Assembly (NCBI RefSeq): GCF_900170035.1
Contig: NZ_LT828540.1
Coordinates: 1 to 64,000 of the forward strand
From: Desulfamplus magnetovallimortis
GTDB taxonomy: Bacteria > Desulfobacterota > Desulfobacteria > Desulfobacterales > Desulfobacteraceae
Reading direction: 5' to 3'
Length of the DNA stretch: 64,000 bases
The notes beneath the pieces are model-generated. The model was given only the letters and a program-made list of their open reading frames with translations. It was not told the origin of the DNA and searched no databases. Positions within the stretch are counted from its first letter, which is position 1; each line of letters opens with the position of its first letter. The position numbers were made by a program, and so were the translations under genes. Shown piece after piece: positions 51,491 through 60,570 of the stretch.

Positions 51491-52360
51491 ATGAAAAATA
51501 TTTTGCGGTCGTTGCTGAGAATAAACAGGCTGAAAAAACATTTAAGATTAGATTTTGACAACAATGAAGAAAAAAGCACGACAAATTACCTCCCTGTCAG
51601 GTTTATTATTCATATTCCGCTTATACTTTTCATTTTTTGCACTATTTATGCGCCTATTATTAATGCAACAGACACTTCATTGGTTAAAACAGGCGGTGAT
51701 ATTTTAAACAAGGTGGTGTCCGCAAGTAGTGAAAAGGGAGATGGCGAAGGAACTTCCCCTACACTTTTACAGATGGCTGACGCTTTTAAGGAGGCTTTGC
51801 GTATTGGATCGGAAAATGTTGTCAATAAACTTGGCACAGAAGATGGCTTTAACAAGGACTCTTCAATTCATATACCGTTGCCGGAACAACTCGAAACTGT
51901 AAAGACAATGCTGTCAGGAGTTGGAATGTCGGGTTTTGTTGATGATCTGGAGCTTAAATTGAATCGCGCTGCAGAGGCAGCAACTCCAAAGGCGAAAGAG
52001 CTTTTTGTTCAATCAATAACAGAGATGACTTTTGATGATGTTAAAAAAATTTATGAAGGGCCTGAAAACTCTGCCACACTCTATTTTAAAGAGAAAATGG
52101 GTACATCTTTGATGGGAGAGATGCGACCTATTGTGGATGAAAAACTTTCAGAGGTGGGTGCTGTTCAATCCTACGATCAGGTTATCTCAAAATATAAAAC
52201 CATGCCATTTGTTCCTGATGTTAAGGCCAATCTCACTGATCATGTTCTGGCAAAGGGAATTGATGGTATTTACCACTACATTGCACAGGAAGAGGCAGCC
52301 ATAAGGAACGATCCGGCAAAACATACCACAGAGCTTTTGAAGAAGGTTTTTGGTAAGTAG
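51491..52360 (+). CDS. DUF4197 family exported protein
   Basis: After an N-terminal hydrophobic segment (residues about 40-62, FIIHIPLILFIFCTIYAPII) come the DUF4197 hallmarks: FKEALRIGSENVVNKLG, IHIPLPEQLETV, LNRAAEAATPKAKELFVQSI and a C-terminal end TELLKKVFG. The function of the family is unknown. Residues 1-38 before the hydrophobic segment are unusually long and basic for a signal peptide. GGAGGAG lies about six bases before ATG 51491. Confidence 0.85.
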   Translation: MKNILRSLLRINRLKKHLRLDFDNNEEKSTTNYLPVRFIIHIPLILFIFCTIYAPIINATDTSLVKTGGDILNKVVSASSEKGDGEGTSPTLLQMADAFKEALRIGSENVVNKLGTEDGFNKDSSIHIPLPEQLETVKTMLSGVGMSGFVDDLELKLNRAAEAATPKAKELFVQSITEMTFDDVKKIYEGPENSATLYFKEKMGTSLMGEMRPIVDEKLSEVGAVQSYDQVISKYKTMPFVPDVKANLTDHVLAKGIDGIYHYIAQEEAAIRNDPAKHTTELLKKVFGK

Positions 52361-52389
52361 GCAATTCACTATCTTTCACCTTGAAACAA

Positions 52390-52644
52390 CGGCAAGCTTC
52401 ATTTCCCAGTTTACACTTTCCGGATAGAAAACTCTGAGTTGCGGGAATCTCTCACAAAAAGTGTAAAGTACTTTTGGGGTCAAATGAAGGATGCCGAAAC
52501 AACTTCCTGTTTTTAAATAAATTTCATGCTTCGTTGTGCCCGAAAGGGCATGGGTGTTTTTATATGATAGTCTCCGTAACATCCTGTTTTAAAAACGACT
52601 TTCATTCCTTCGATTGTGGGGGGAAGCCTACATGTACGTTATAA
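52390..52644. repeat. Element D followed by two HP-1 elements
   Basis: D: GCTTCATTTCCCAGTTTACACTTTCCGG against AAAGTGTAAAGTAC and ATGAAGGATGCC (52390-52496). Then an HP-1 copy with CATGCTTCGTTGTGCCC-GAAA-GGGCATGG and another with TGATAGTCTCCGTAACATCC...GACTTTCATTCCTTCGATTGTGG...CATGTACGTTAT. They end just past the restriction endonuclease gene. Confidence 0.8.
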
Positions 52645-52650
52645 GTCACA

Positions 52651-53424
52651 TTAGTACTGTTTGACGTCTGAATATAACTTTATTAATGAATCTCGTCTTA
52701 ATCTGAACTTTGTTCCATGATTGTGTCCAGTTCTTGCGTCAAAATCAATATATATGTACCCTTCTTCAATTGCATTTACAAATTTATCAAGATTGAATTT
52801 TTTTAGCATAAAGATTTCCTGATATTTGAAATGGAGTGTCCCATTAATTTTTTTCGATTCTGCCGATACAAAAAAACAATTGTGCAATTTTGTGCCAGCT
52901 TTGTGATATAAATCATCAAAGCCCCAATATGGTTTAGGTTCAAGTTTTTTATTACTTACCTGTTCAAGCCATTCAGAATTATGAGTATCAGAAATATTTT
53001 TATAATTAAAATCAATCCATACTTTTTTATCAAGTTTGTCAATTTTAACGGTAAAGCCCCTGTTACTATATCCCTTGGCATTTATTGTTTGTCTGAAGCT
53101 TTGTTCATTTTGAGAATATTTTCTTCCGGCTTCCTTATGCCGCCAGCCAAACTCAGGCAATAATATGGTTGGAACAAATTTAAAAGCACGGGGAGAAGGC
53201 TCCATGTGAAAAAGTGTTATCAAAGATGTCGTATTTTTCTTTTGCGCTTTTAGTTCCCACTCTGATGCATTGGGTATTGGTAAATTATTTTCTTCAATTC
53301 CCAATAAGTCTTCCAGTGTATTACCAACACCGCCATCATTGTTTTTTCGTCCTGTTGGAATCCAGCCTTTTTGCCGGATCTCAATAAGAGATTGTATTAA
53401 AGATTCTTTTGTAAAATTTTGCAT
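52651..53424 (-). CDS. Type II restriction endonuclease, MvaI/BcnI family
   Basis: A 257-aa nuclease. GNTLEDLLGIEENNLPIPN and the following SEWELKAQ match the MvaI/BcnI type, in which the acidic residues and the ELK lysine form a single-site PD-(D/E)xK centre. HNCFFVSAESKK and IDFDARTGHNHGTKFRLR are later conserved parts. Known members cut CCWGG (MvaI) or CCSGG (BcnI) and work as monomers; the site here cannot be told from sequence. It starts two bases after the methyltransferase gene, and the first codons are ATGCAAAATTTT. Confidence 0.9.
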   Translation of the reverse strand: MQNFTKESLIQSLIEIRQKGWIPTGRKNNDGGVGNTLEDLLGIEENNLPIPNASEWELKAQKKNTTSLITLFHMEPSPRAFKFVPTILLPEFGWRHKEAGRKYSQNEQSFRQTINAKGYSNRGFTVKIDKLDKKVWIDFNYKNISDTHNSEWLEQVSNKKLEPKPYWGFDDLYHKAGTKLHNCFFVSAESKKINGTLHFKYQEIFMLKKFNLDKFVNAIEEGYIYIDFDARTGHNHGTKFRLRRDSLIKLYSDVKQY

Positions 53425-53426
53425 TA

Positions 53427-54239
53427 CTATTCCAGTGTCTCGAAGAGCGATATTTGTTTGGTTTTTACTGTTTTTCTTGTTTCTGCCATTGCCGATGATG
53501 GATCAATAAGTCGCTGTTTAGCCATCTCGCAATATTCCGGAGAGATATCAATGCCAATAAATTTTCTGTTAAGTTCTTTTGCTGAAACAGCTACAGTGCC
53601 TGAACCCATAAAAGGATCAAGTATTATTTCTGCATTGGTAGAAGAGATAATACGGTTTATTAATTCTAAAGGAAAGGGAGCTGGATGCCTGTTTTTGCTT
53701 TCCTGACCAAATTCCCAGACATCTCCGTGGGCATTTGCCTTTTTTGCTAATTTGAATTTTGGTTTTGTTATTAGGTAAATAACTTCATAGGTTGGCAAAA
53801 AGTAGCCTGGATTAAAATTGATCCCTCCTTTTCTTCGCCATATGATTATTTGTCTGACAGGGAATCCAGATACAATATCCTGCCTGTCCTGTAATAAGCC
53901 AGCTTGGACACGCCATTTGTGATTATAGAAGATTGCTCCATTGTCAGAAATTACACGTAACATTTCCTTCAGGCACTCTCTTTGCCATTTTACATACTCT
54001 TGGTGTGGCATGTTATCATCATAATGTGAATATCCTTTGATAAGAGCCGCATTTGACCATTTTCCTCCTCTTCCATTTTTCATTCCGTTTCCGGTTGAAT
54101 TTTTAAGATTATATGGAGGTGATGTTACCACAAGGTCAACGGTTCCATCAGGTATCTGTTTCATAACATCAACGGCATTTCCACAAATGAATTGATCAAT
54201 GAAATTATCTGGATATTTAAGTTGTTCGTTTTTTATCAT
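53427..54239 (-). CDS. DNA methyltransferase of the restriction-modification pair
   Basis: A 270-aa SAM-dependent DNA methyltransferase of the beta order: the catalytic motif TSPPYN (Ser40-Pro-Pro-Tyr43) comes first, and the SAM motif ILDPFMGSGTVAVSAKEL is near residue 215, ending FIGIDISPEYCEMAKQRL. SPPY usually means N4-cytosine, which fits MvaI/BcnI sites with C to protect. It comes before the nuclease gene, so protection is made first. No controller (C) protein gene is present. Confidence 0.92.
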   Translation of the reverse strand: MIKNEQLKYPDNFIDQFICGNAVDVMKQIPDGTVDLVVTSPPYNLKNSTGNGMKNGRGGKWSNAALIKGYSHYDDNMPHQEYVKWQRECLKEMLRVISDNGAIFYNHKWRVQAGLLQDRQDIVSGFPVRQIIIWRRKGGINFNPGYFLPTYEVIYLITKPKFKLAKKANAHGDVWEFGQESKNRHPAPFPLELINRIISSTNAEIILDPFMGSGTVAVSAKELNRKFIGIDISPEYCEMAKQRLIDPSSAMAETRKTVKTKQISLFETLE

Positions 54240-54271
54240 TTTCCTGAACTCTCAAGTTGTTTGATTATTTT

Positions 54272-54429
54272 GTTAGAAAATCTACATAACATGTTGATAT
54301 GCAAAGACTTTCATCTTTCGTTGTGATGCGTCAGCAAACATGGGGGGTATAGAAAGTCTTGGTAACAGCCTTTTTTTAAAACGACTTTCATCTCTTCGAT
54401 TGTGGCGGTCATCCACCAAGTAAATTATA
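54272..54429. repeat. Two HP-1 elements between the methyltransferase and murJ genes
   Basis: Copy 1: TTAGAAAATCTACATAACATGTTGATATG, CATCTTTCGTTGTGATGCGTCAGCAAACATGG. Copy 2: AGAAAGTCTTGGTAACAGCC, GACTTTCATCTCTTCGATTGTGGCGGTCATCCACCAAGTAAATTATA. The second ends within the stop codon region of murJ (54425-54427). Confidence 0.8.
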
Positions 54430-56014
54430 CACTACGGAATACAGCCATCTTTAAACGTTTGTACAATTTGGTTAACAGTACTGAAATTTCGTCTATTTTA
54501 AAGATAAATCCTGCTGTAACAAAAAGAAGGAAGAAAAGCAATCCTGTGAGTATAGAGACTGCCAATGCCCCTTTAAGGCATGTATTGTCAATAGTTACCT
54601 GAAGCATATGGCAAAATTGCCAAAGTATTATTCCCATGCCACAACTTATTAATATGATTTTTCCCATAAATAGATAAAGTGATGTGGCTTCAAAGTTTTT
54701 GGTACGCCGGTTCCAGATTGTAAATAGAACTCCTGTGTTCAAAGTTGCAGATACGGAAAGGGCAAGGGCAACACCGGCAGCATTCATCCATTTCATTAAG
54801 ATAAAAAAAAGCGGCAGGCTCAACAGTACAGCAATTGTACCTAACAAAGCAGGAAGCCAGGTGTTTTGCATTGCATAATATCCACGGACAACAACTGTTT
54901 GGGCAGCAAATGCAACTGTACCTGCCATGATAAATGGAAGCACCATGGCAGTAAGTTTTGTGGCTTCGCTGTCAAACCGTCCCCTTTGAAACAGCATAAC
55001 AACAATTTCGTGGCGCAGAACCATGAAAAGAACAGCAACAGGAATAATAAGGCAGAGATATCTTAACGTGTTGTTTAAAAGCTTGTTTAGCTCCCCAATC
55101 TCTCCTTTGGATGCAAGTTTTGCCATAAAAGGGTAAGATGCAACTCCAACTGCCTGTCCAAATACTCCCACAAGAATAAACATTACCCTGACAGCATAAT
55201 TTAGAGCGGCAATGCTGCCCTCAGATAGAAAAGAACCAAAATACTTAAGAAGTATCTCTGTGGAAAAGGTCATGGTAAGACCAAGCATGAGCGGAAGTGT
55301 CAGCAGAATATATTTAACAAACTGGGGATTCTTTAGGTCTATGATGGGCAATATCCTCATTCCGACACGTTTTGCCCCTGCATACTGGATAATGAAATTT
55401 CCGGCAAATGCCCCTGCAAGAACTCCCCAGGCAAAGCCCTCCATGCCAATGTGGGGAGCAAGTAAAATTCCACCTACAATGATGCCTATGTTGTATATAA
55501 GAGGTGCCAGAGCCGGCAGAAAAAATTTTTCCTTTGTAAATTGTACAGCCATGAAAAGCCCTCCTGCAAAAAAGAAAAACTGGGCAGGAATAATAATACG
55601 GGTCATTTTCACAGCCTGGTTAAAAAGTTCAGGCTCTGTAAGACCTGGTGCAAGCCATTTTACAAGGTGAGGTGTGAAACAGAATGCAATTCCGATGAGT
55701 ATCACAAGAATCAGTCCGAATGTGTTAAAAATTATTGAGAAAACTCTCCATCCCTCTTCTTCTCTGTTATTTGTCACGTAAAAGGCAAAGATTGGAATAA
55801 AAGTGACAGATAAAAAACCGCTGGCAACCACATGATTTAGGATTTCAGGTAGTATAAATGCAACCTGGTATGCATCCACAGAACCGCCGGCACCTCCTGT
55901 AAAGGCTATACACATTTCCCTTGCAAGTCCGATTATCCTGCTTGAAAATACAGATAACATCATGATAAAGGATGCAACACCGATTTTTTTGTATGTTGAG
56001 TTTTCTGTTGTCAT
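54425..56014 (-). CDS. murJ: Lipid II flippase MurJ
   Basis: Flips lipid-linked peptidoglycan precursor across the inner membrane. The 529 aa form about 14 membrane segments of the MVF/MOP type, starting SFIMMLSVFSSRIIGLAREM with the conserved Arg. FAWGVLAGAFAGNFIIQY and GSIAALNYAVRVMFILVGVFG are further family regions. The C-terminus VLLTKLYKRLKMAVF runs up to a repeat element whose edge contains the stop. It stands alone. Confidence 0.94.
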   Translation of the reverse strand: MTTENSTYKKIGVASFIMMLSVFSSRIIGLAREMCIAFTGGAGGSVDAYQVAFILPEILNHVVASGFLSVTFIPIFAFYVTNNREEEGWRVFSIIFNTFGLILVILIGIAFCFTPHLVKWLAPGLTEPELFNQAVKMTRIIIPAQFFFFAGGLFMAVQFTKEKFFLPALAPLIYNIGIIVGGILLAPHIGMEGFAWGVLAGAFAGNFIIQYAGAKRVGMRILPIIDLKNPQFVKYILLTLPLMLGLTMTFSTEILLKYFGSFLSEGSIAALNYAVRVMFILVGVFGQAVGVASYPFMAKLASKGEIGELNKLLNNTLRYLCLIIPVAVLFMVLRHEIVVMLFQRGRFDSEATKLTAMVLPFIMAGTVAFAAQTVVVRGYYAMQNTWLPALLGTIAVLLSLPLFFILMKWMNAAGVALALSVSATLNTGVLFTIWNRRTKNFEATSLYLFMGKIILISCGMGIILWQFCHMLQVTIDNTCLKGALAVSILTGLLFFLLFVTAGFIFKIDEISVLLTKLYKRLKMAVFRSV

Positions 56015-56151
56015 GTATATTGCTTTATTTTTGTTTGTGTTGTTTAAAATTATTACTCTCTATTATCACACTGATCATCTAAATTAAAGAAAGTACCCTT
56101 AAAATATTGACTACATGTAGGTTGACAGAATATGATCGGCAATATCAAAAA

Positions 56152-56262
56152 TAATATAGATTTCCAGAAAAAAATTTGGCATCTCAAGTTTTAAGGGCAA
56201 CCACAAAGGGGTGGCCCCTAAAATATTTTTGCCAATTTAATTATCTGAAATACTATAGTAAA
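56152..56262. repeat. Element G, copy 2
   Basis: ATAGATTTCCAGAAAAAAATTTGGCATCTCA, central GGGCAACCACAAAGGGGTGGCCC and AATTTAATTATCTGAAATACTATA, close to 27141-27239. The central stem differs but still pairs. Confidence 0.7.
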
Positions 56263-56282
56263 AAAGGAGGAATAGTACTCTT

Positions 56283-56567
56283 ATGGATTTAGATAATTTT
56301 ACATTAACAGGAATAGGATTTTGGGTTGCAAGTCTTTTTGTCATTGTTTTTCAGGGCATTGCATCTGCAATGGGTAAAGGAGAAGAGATGACACATCTTC
56401 TTCTCTGTGATCTTGGTTATGATTTTTTTGAAAGTCTTTCAGAAAAGCTTGCAGGTTCTTTTCTTGAGGGGCCTTTTGATTATATTGCATTTGATCTCTC
56501 GCTATTTATCATATTTATGATTCTTGGTACCATTTTTCTTATTCTCGGTATGCTTATAAAGGACTAA
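56283..56567 (+). CDS. Small two-helix membrane protein, 94 aa
   Basis: Not recognised. It has a membrane segment at residues 11-28 (GFWVASLFVIVFQGIASA) and one at 71-91 (SLFIIFMILGTIFLILGML), with an acidic middle that includes DFFESLSEKLAG. GGAGG lies about 14 bases upstream. The M48 peptidase gene starts 22 bp after the stop, so the protein could be a membrane partner of that peptidase or of the enzymes behind it. Confidence 0.6.
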   Translation: MDLDNFTLTGIGFWVASLFVIVFQGIASAMGKGEEMTHLLLCDLGYDFFESLSEKLAGSFLEGPFDYIAFDLSLFIIFMILGTIFLILGMLIKD

Positions 56568-56589
56568 CAGGGATTTGAGGTGATCAACC

Positions 56590-57933
56590 ATGGAAAGTGA
56601 AAATCATGTGAAGCTCTTAACTAATTCAAGGCTCAACAGAAGAGAGTTTTTACAATATTCTCTGCTTGCAGGAGCAGGTGCCGTGATTTCGTCAGGGTGT
56701 GCTGTAAACCCTGTTACCGGTAAAAATCAATTGATGATGGTATCTGAACAGACAGAAATATCCATTGACAAACAGCAGTCTCCCCATCAGTTTTCGGCCG
56801 ATTATGGTGTTGTGCAGGATGTGAAGCTTAACAGTTATATCACACAGATCGGCAGAAACCTTGCATTAAAAACACATCGTCCTTCAATGCCTTATTCATT
56901 TAGATGTGTCAATGCAACCTATATAAATGCCTACGCATTTCCCGGTGGCTCCATTGCTGTTACCAGGGGAATTTTGTTGGAACTGAAAAATGAAGCAGAA
57001 CTTGCAGCTCTTTTAGGTCATGAACTTGGTCATGTTAATGCAAGGCACAGTGCGGAGCAGATGTCTAAGGGAACACTCTCCTCAATTCTTGTGGGTGGTG
57101 TTGCTGCTGTAATAGGCAGTCGTAATGCACAGATGGGAGAACTTGCCCAGCAGATAGGAATGGTGGGGCAGGGGGTCTTACTTGCAAGGTACAGCCGTGA
57201 TAATGAACGTGAAGCAGATGGACTTGGTAATAGCTATATGGTTGATGCAGGCTATTCCACGGATGGTTTTGTGGGGCTTATGTCTCTTCTCAACAGTATG
57301 AACAAAGGTCATAATGCTTCTGCTGAAATACTTTTTTCAACCCATCCCATGGGTTCTGAGAGGTATGAGACAGCCATTCAGAATGCAACTGGAAAATTTC
57401 GTAATTCCAGAAATCTGCCTTTGAATCGAGAACGATATATGGATAATATTGCAATTTTGCGCTCAAAAGAAGATTTGATCAAAACTTTGCAGAATGGCGA
57501 TACCATGATGGCGGAAGGAAAATATGATGAAGCTATTGCTGCTTTCAAAGGTGCGGTCAAAAAATATCCTGATGATTACACAGCTAACTTAATGCTTGCC
57601 AAATGTTTGCTTGTAAAAAAAGACTATAAGGATGCCCGTTTACATGCAGGTGAAGCATCAAAAATCTATCCTTCTGAAGCACAATCTCTGCATGTAATGG
57701 GCTTTGCTTCCATCAACATGAAAAAATATGATGATGCGTTGAGTTCATTCAGCCGCTACGAACAGCTTCTGCCAGGAAGCCCTGGTACACTTTTTTTCAA
57801 GGGCTATGCTTATGAGGGCATGAAGAGGACTGAAGAGTCCGCAGGGCAGTACAAGGCATATCTACAACAGGTACAGCAGGGGGATTATGCAAAACATGCC
57901 TACCAGAGACTCAAGGAGTGGGGCTATCTTTAA
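56590..57933 (+). CDS. M48 zinc metalloprotease with TPR domain (BepA-like)
   Basis: Lipoprotein protease of 447 aa. The start contains a twin Arg (LNRREFLQY), a hydrophobic stretch and the lipobox SSGC (Cys37). The zinc motif HELGH lies at residues 144-148 and the third ligand in DNEREADGLG. Residues about 300-440 are TPR helices (AIAAFKGAVKKYPDDYTANL and two more). In E. coli BepA the same layout handles outer membrane protein quality control. The next ORF begins in the stop codon. Confidence 0.9.
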   Translation: MESENHVKLLTNSRLNRREFLQYSLLAGAGAVISSGCAVNPVTGKNQLMMVSEQTEISIDKQQSPHQFSADYGVVQDVKLNSYITQIGRNLALKTHRPSMPYSFRCVNATYINAYAFPGGSIAVTRGILLELKNEAELAALLGHELGHVNARHSAEQMSKGTLSSILVGGVAAVIGSRNAQMGELAQQIGMVGQGVLLARYSRDNEREADGLGNSYMVDAGYSTDGFVGLMSLLNSMNKGHNASAEILFSTHPMGSERYETAIQNATGKFRNSRNLPLNRERYMDNIAILRSKEDLIKTLQNGDTMMAEGKYDEAIAAFKGAVKKYPDDYTANLMLAKCLLVKKDYKDARLHAGEASKIYPSEAQSLHVMGFASINMKKYDDALSSFSRYEQLLPGSPGTLFFKGYAYEGMKRTEESAGQYKAYLQQVQQGDYAKHAYQRLKEWGYL

Positions 57934-58445
57934 TGCATGCTTTTGGAAATGAGACTCCGTCATCTATGAAAAATCTGCTGCAATCACTTAAAGTCATGAC
58001 CATTGCAACCATGTGGAATAATGGAGTATGGTCTGCTCCTCTATATTATCTTTATAAAAATGGCTGTTTCTATTTTTTCTCCTCTCCAGCTTCCAGGCAT
58101 ATTACAGGGGCTTTAGGCAGCTCCTGTAAATCATCTGCATCAATTTACCAGGATGACTCATCTTTTTCTAAAATCAAAGGTATCCAGATGGGGGGATATG
58201 TTAAAGTTGTTAAATCACGAGCGGAATCGCTTGGGGTAGCATTTGCATATGCCGTTAAATATGGGTTTACAAAGGATAGAGAGTTAAATTTTTTAAAAGA
58301 GACAGATGTTTTTGTGACCAGTATGGATTATCTTCACTATTTTCAATCCAGTTTCAGGGCTTCTTTATATAAATTTGTACCTGTTGAAACTATATATATG
58401 GACAACTCTGTGCGCATTGGATTCAGGCAGGAGATCACTTTATGA
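57933..58445 (+). CDS. Pyridoxamine 5'-phosphate oxidase-like protein
   Basis: A 170-aa protein with the split-barrel flavin-binding fold suggested by LKVMTIATMWNNGVWSAPLYYLYKNGCFYFFSSPASRH, then a later QMGGYVKVV strand. It resembles the YhbP group. Whether it binds FMN, F420 or haem is unclear. The ATG overlaps the protease stop (TAATG), and the 3' end overlaps ubiD by four bases (ATGA), so translation of the three genes is coupled. Confidence 0.75.
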   Translation: MHAFGNETPSSMKNLLQSLKVMTIATMWNNGVWSAPLYYLYKNGCFYFFSSPASRHITGALGSSCKSSASIYQDDSSFSKIKGIQMGGYVKVVKSRAESLGVAFAYAVKYGFTKDRELNFLKETDVFVTSMDYLHYFQSSFRASLYKFVPVETIYMDNSVRIGFRQEITL

Positions 58446-60406
58446 AATTTGACGGTTTGAGATCATGTATTGAGTTCCTTGAAAAAGAGGGTGAGCTTGT
58501 AAGAATTGAAAAGGAACTTGATCCTGATCTTGAAATGGCCGAGGTGCATAACCGTGTTTTTGAGGCAGGAGGGCCTGCTGTTTTTTTTGAAAATGTCAAG
58601 GGAAGCCCATTCCCTGCTGTTTCCAATCTTTTTGGCACATATGAAAGGGCTCTCAAAATTCTTGAGCCTCAGCTTGGAAAGGTTGCAGATCTTGTCAACA
58701 TGAAAAGCAATCTCGGTTATGCTCTGAAATCCCCCATTAAATCTTTAAAAGCGCTTTTTAATGCTTCCCATGCATTGCCATTTAGGCAAAAAAGCGGGCA
58801 TGTGCTTTATGGTAGGTGTCATATACATGATCTTCCCATGATTCGTTGCTGGCCACGTGATGGCGGAGGGTTTATATATCTGCCCCAGGTTTTTTCAAAT
58901 GATGTGAGTTGCAGGCGTGGTATTTCTCGAATTATGAGTTCAAATCTTGGCATGTACAGAATTCAACTCTCCGGCAATGATTATATAATGGACAGGGAAG
59001 TTGGAGTGCATTACCAGATTCACAGAGGGATAGGTAATCATCATACCAATGCACTCAAGCACAATCTGCCCCTTCCTGTGACCATTTTTGTTGGTGGCCC
59101 TCCGGCTCACACACTTGCTGCTGTAATGCCCCTGCCGGAAGGCATGCCGGAAGTGTTGTTTGCAGGTGCGCTTGCAGGTAGGTCATTCAGATATACTTTA
59201 ATGGGCGATGCCATTATCTCTCTGGATGCTGATTTCTGTATTACCGGCAGAATCTTTCCAGGCAGGACAAAACCTGAAGGCCCTTTTGGGGACCACCTTG
59301 GCTACTATTCACTTGTCCATGATTTTCCATATTTTGAAGTTGATGCTGTCTATCACAGGAAAGATGCCATATGGCCTTTTACAGTTGTTGGTCGCCCTCC
59401 AAGGGAAGATTCGGTCTTCGGAAGAATTATACACGAGATAACAGCCACAGCCATACCAGATACAATACCAGGTGTCACAGCCATACATGCCGTGGATGCA
59501 GCAGGGGTTCATCCACTTCTATTTGCAAAGGCAATGGAAAGATATGTTCCTTTTGAGAGGAAAAAACCTCGTGAGCTTTTAACACATGCAAATGCAATAC
59601 TTGGGACAGGTCAACTTTCACTTGCCAAATATCTTATTATAGCATCCCACAACGATTCTCCTGCCCTTGACGTTCATGATGAGATGGGGTTTATGGTACA
59701 TTCCCTTGAAAGAATTGATTTCAGAACAGATCTGCATTTTCAGACCTGCACAACAATGGATACCCTTGACTATTCATCAGAGGAGTTGAATGGTGGCTCA
59801 AAGCTTGTAATGGTTTCAGCCGGAGATAAGCGTCGTGAGCTTCTTCGCTATCTCCCTTCCTCTGTTTCCATGGCAATAAGTGAACCTTTTTCACACCCGA
59901 AACTTGCAGCTCCAGGTATCCTGGTTATCCAGTGCACTCCATTTAAAAGTTATAAGGAAGCTGAAGATGAAATATCAGCTCTTGCCTTGAGACTTGGTTA
60001 TTCTGATTCAAACAAATATCATTTATCAAAAAGTTCGGGTAAATATTCAGAGAGTGCTTCAGCAATCCCGAACTGTGAAAGTGGCGAACTCTCTATTAAT
60101 GGTAAATTGTGCCTTGATAGCAAAATGGAAGGATTGCCACTTATTGTGATTGTGGATAACTCTGTAGAAACTGTCGAAGATTTTCCTACATTTTTGTGGG
60201 TGACTTTTTCAAGATCCAATCCTTCACATGATATTTATGGTGTGGGAAGCTTTACACGATTCAAGCATTGGGGGTGTACAGGCTCTCTTATTATTGACGC
60301 AAGAGTAAAACCTTTTCATGCACCGGAGCTTGTACAGGATATGGATGTGGTTAGAAGAGTGGATATGTTGGGCAAGAGAGGAGGGCCTCTTTATGGCATA
60401 ATCTAA
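58442..60406 (+). CDS. UbiD family decarboxylase, long form
   Basis: A prenylated-FMN-dependent decarboxylase of 654 aa. It shows GLRSCIEFLEKEGELVRIEKEL at the start, RGISRIMSSNLGMYRIQLS, then HYQIHRGIGNHHTNAL and GPFGDHLGYYSLVHDFP with the metal and cofactor residues, and DAAGVHPLLFAKAMERY. It is about 150 residues longer than E. coli UbiD; the excess is near residues 500-560 (Ser/Lys-rich linker) and in the C-terminal domain. The partner that prenylates FMN (UbiX) is not in the window. The coupled split-barrel gene may act with it. Substrate unknown; quinone or aromatic acid pathways are possible. Confidence 0.88.
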   Translation: MKFDGLRSCIEFLEKEGELVRIEKELDPDLEMAEVHNRVFEAGGPAVFFENVKGSPFPAVSNLFGTYERALKILEPQLGKVADLVNMKSNLGYALKSPIKSLKALFNASHALPFRQKSGHVLYGRCHIHDLPMIRCWPRDGGGFIYLPQVFSNDVSCRRGISRIMSSNLGMYRIQLSGNDYIMDREVGVHYQIHRGIGNHHTNALKHNLPLPVTIFVGGPPAHTLAAVMPLPEGMPEVLFAGALAGRSFRYTLMGDAIISLDADFCITGRIFPGRTKPEGPFGDHLGYYSLVHDFPYFEVDAVYHRKDAIWPFTVVGRPPREDSVFGRIIHEITATAIPDTIPGVTAIHAVDAAGVHPLLFAKAMERYVPFERKKPRELLTHANAILGTGQLSLAKYLIIASHNDSPALDVHDEMGFMVHSLERIDFRTDLHFQTCTTMDTLDYSSEELNGGSKLVMVSAGDKRRELLRYLPSSVSMAISEPFSHPKLAAPGILVIQCTPFKSYKEAEDEISALALRLGYSDSNKYHLSKSSGKYSESASAIPNCESGELSINGKLCLDSKMEGLPLIVIVDNSVETVEDFPTFLWVTFSRSNPSHDIYGVGSFTRFKHWGCTGSLIIDARVKPFHAPELVQDMDVVRRVDMLGKRGGPLYGII

Positions 60407-60436
60407 GGAGTGATGACAAAACAACAGATAATACTA

Positions 60437-60550
60437 CTGCTTCTTCAAGTTTAAACTGTCGGGTGACTTTTAAGGCTTTTCAAAGGTTCAAGGCATTTTC
60501 TACCCGACAATCAAACATTGAAAGAACACTAATCCAGAATCCAATGAGAG
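60437..60550. repeat. Element H
   Basis: CTGCTTCTTCAAGTTTAAACTGTCGGGT with TACCCGACAATCAAACATTGAAAGAACACTAAT: TGTCGGGT (60455-60462) pairs with ACCCGACA (60502-60509). Pieces of it occur near 49453 and 49622. It lies between the tails of ubiD and the reverse-strand gene. Confidence 0.55.
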
Positions 60551-60570
60551 TACTTATGAGTGACGAGCTC

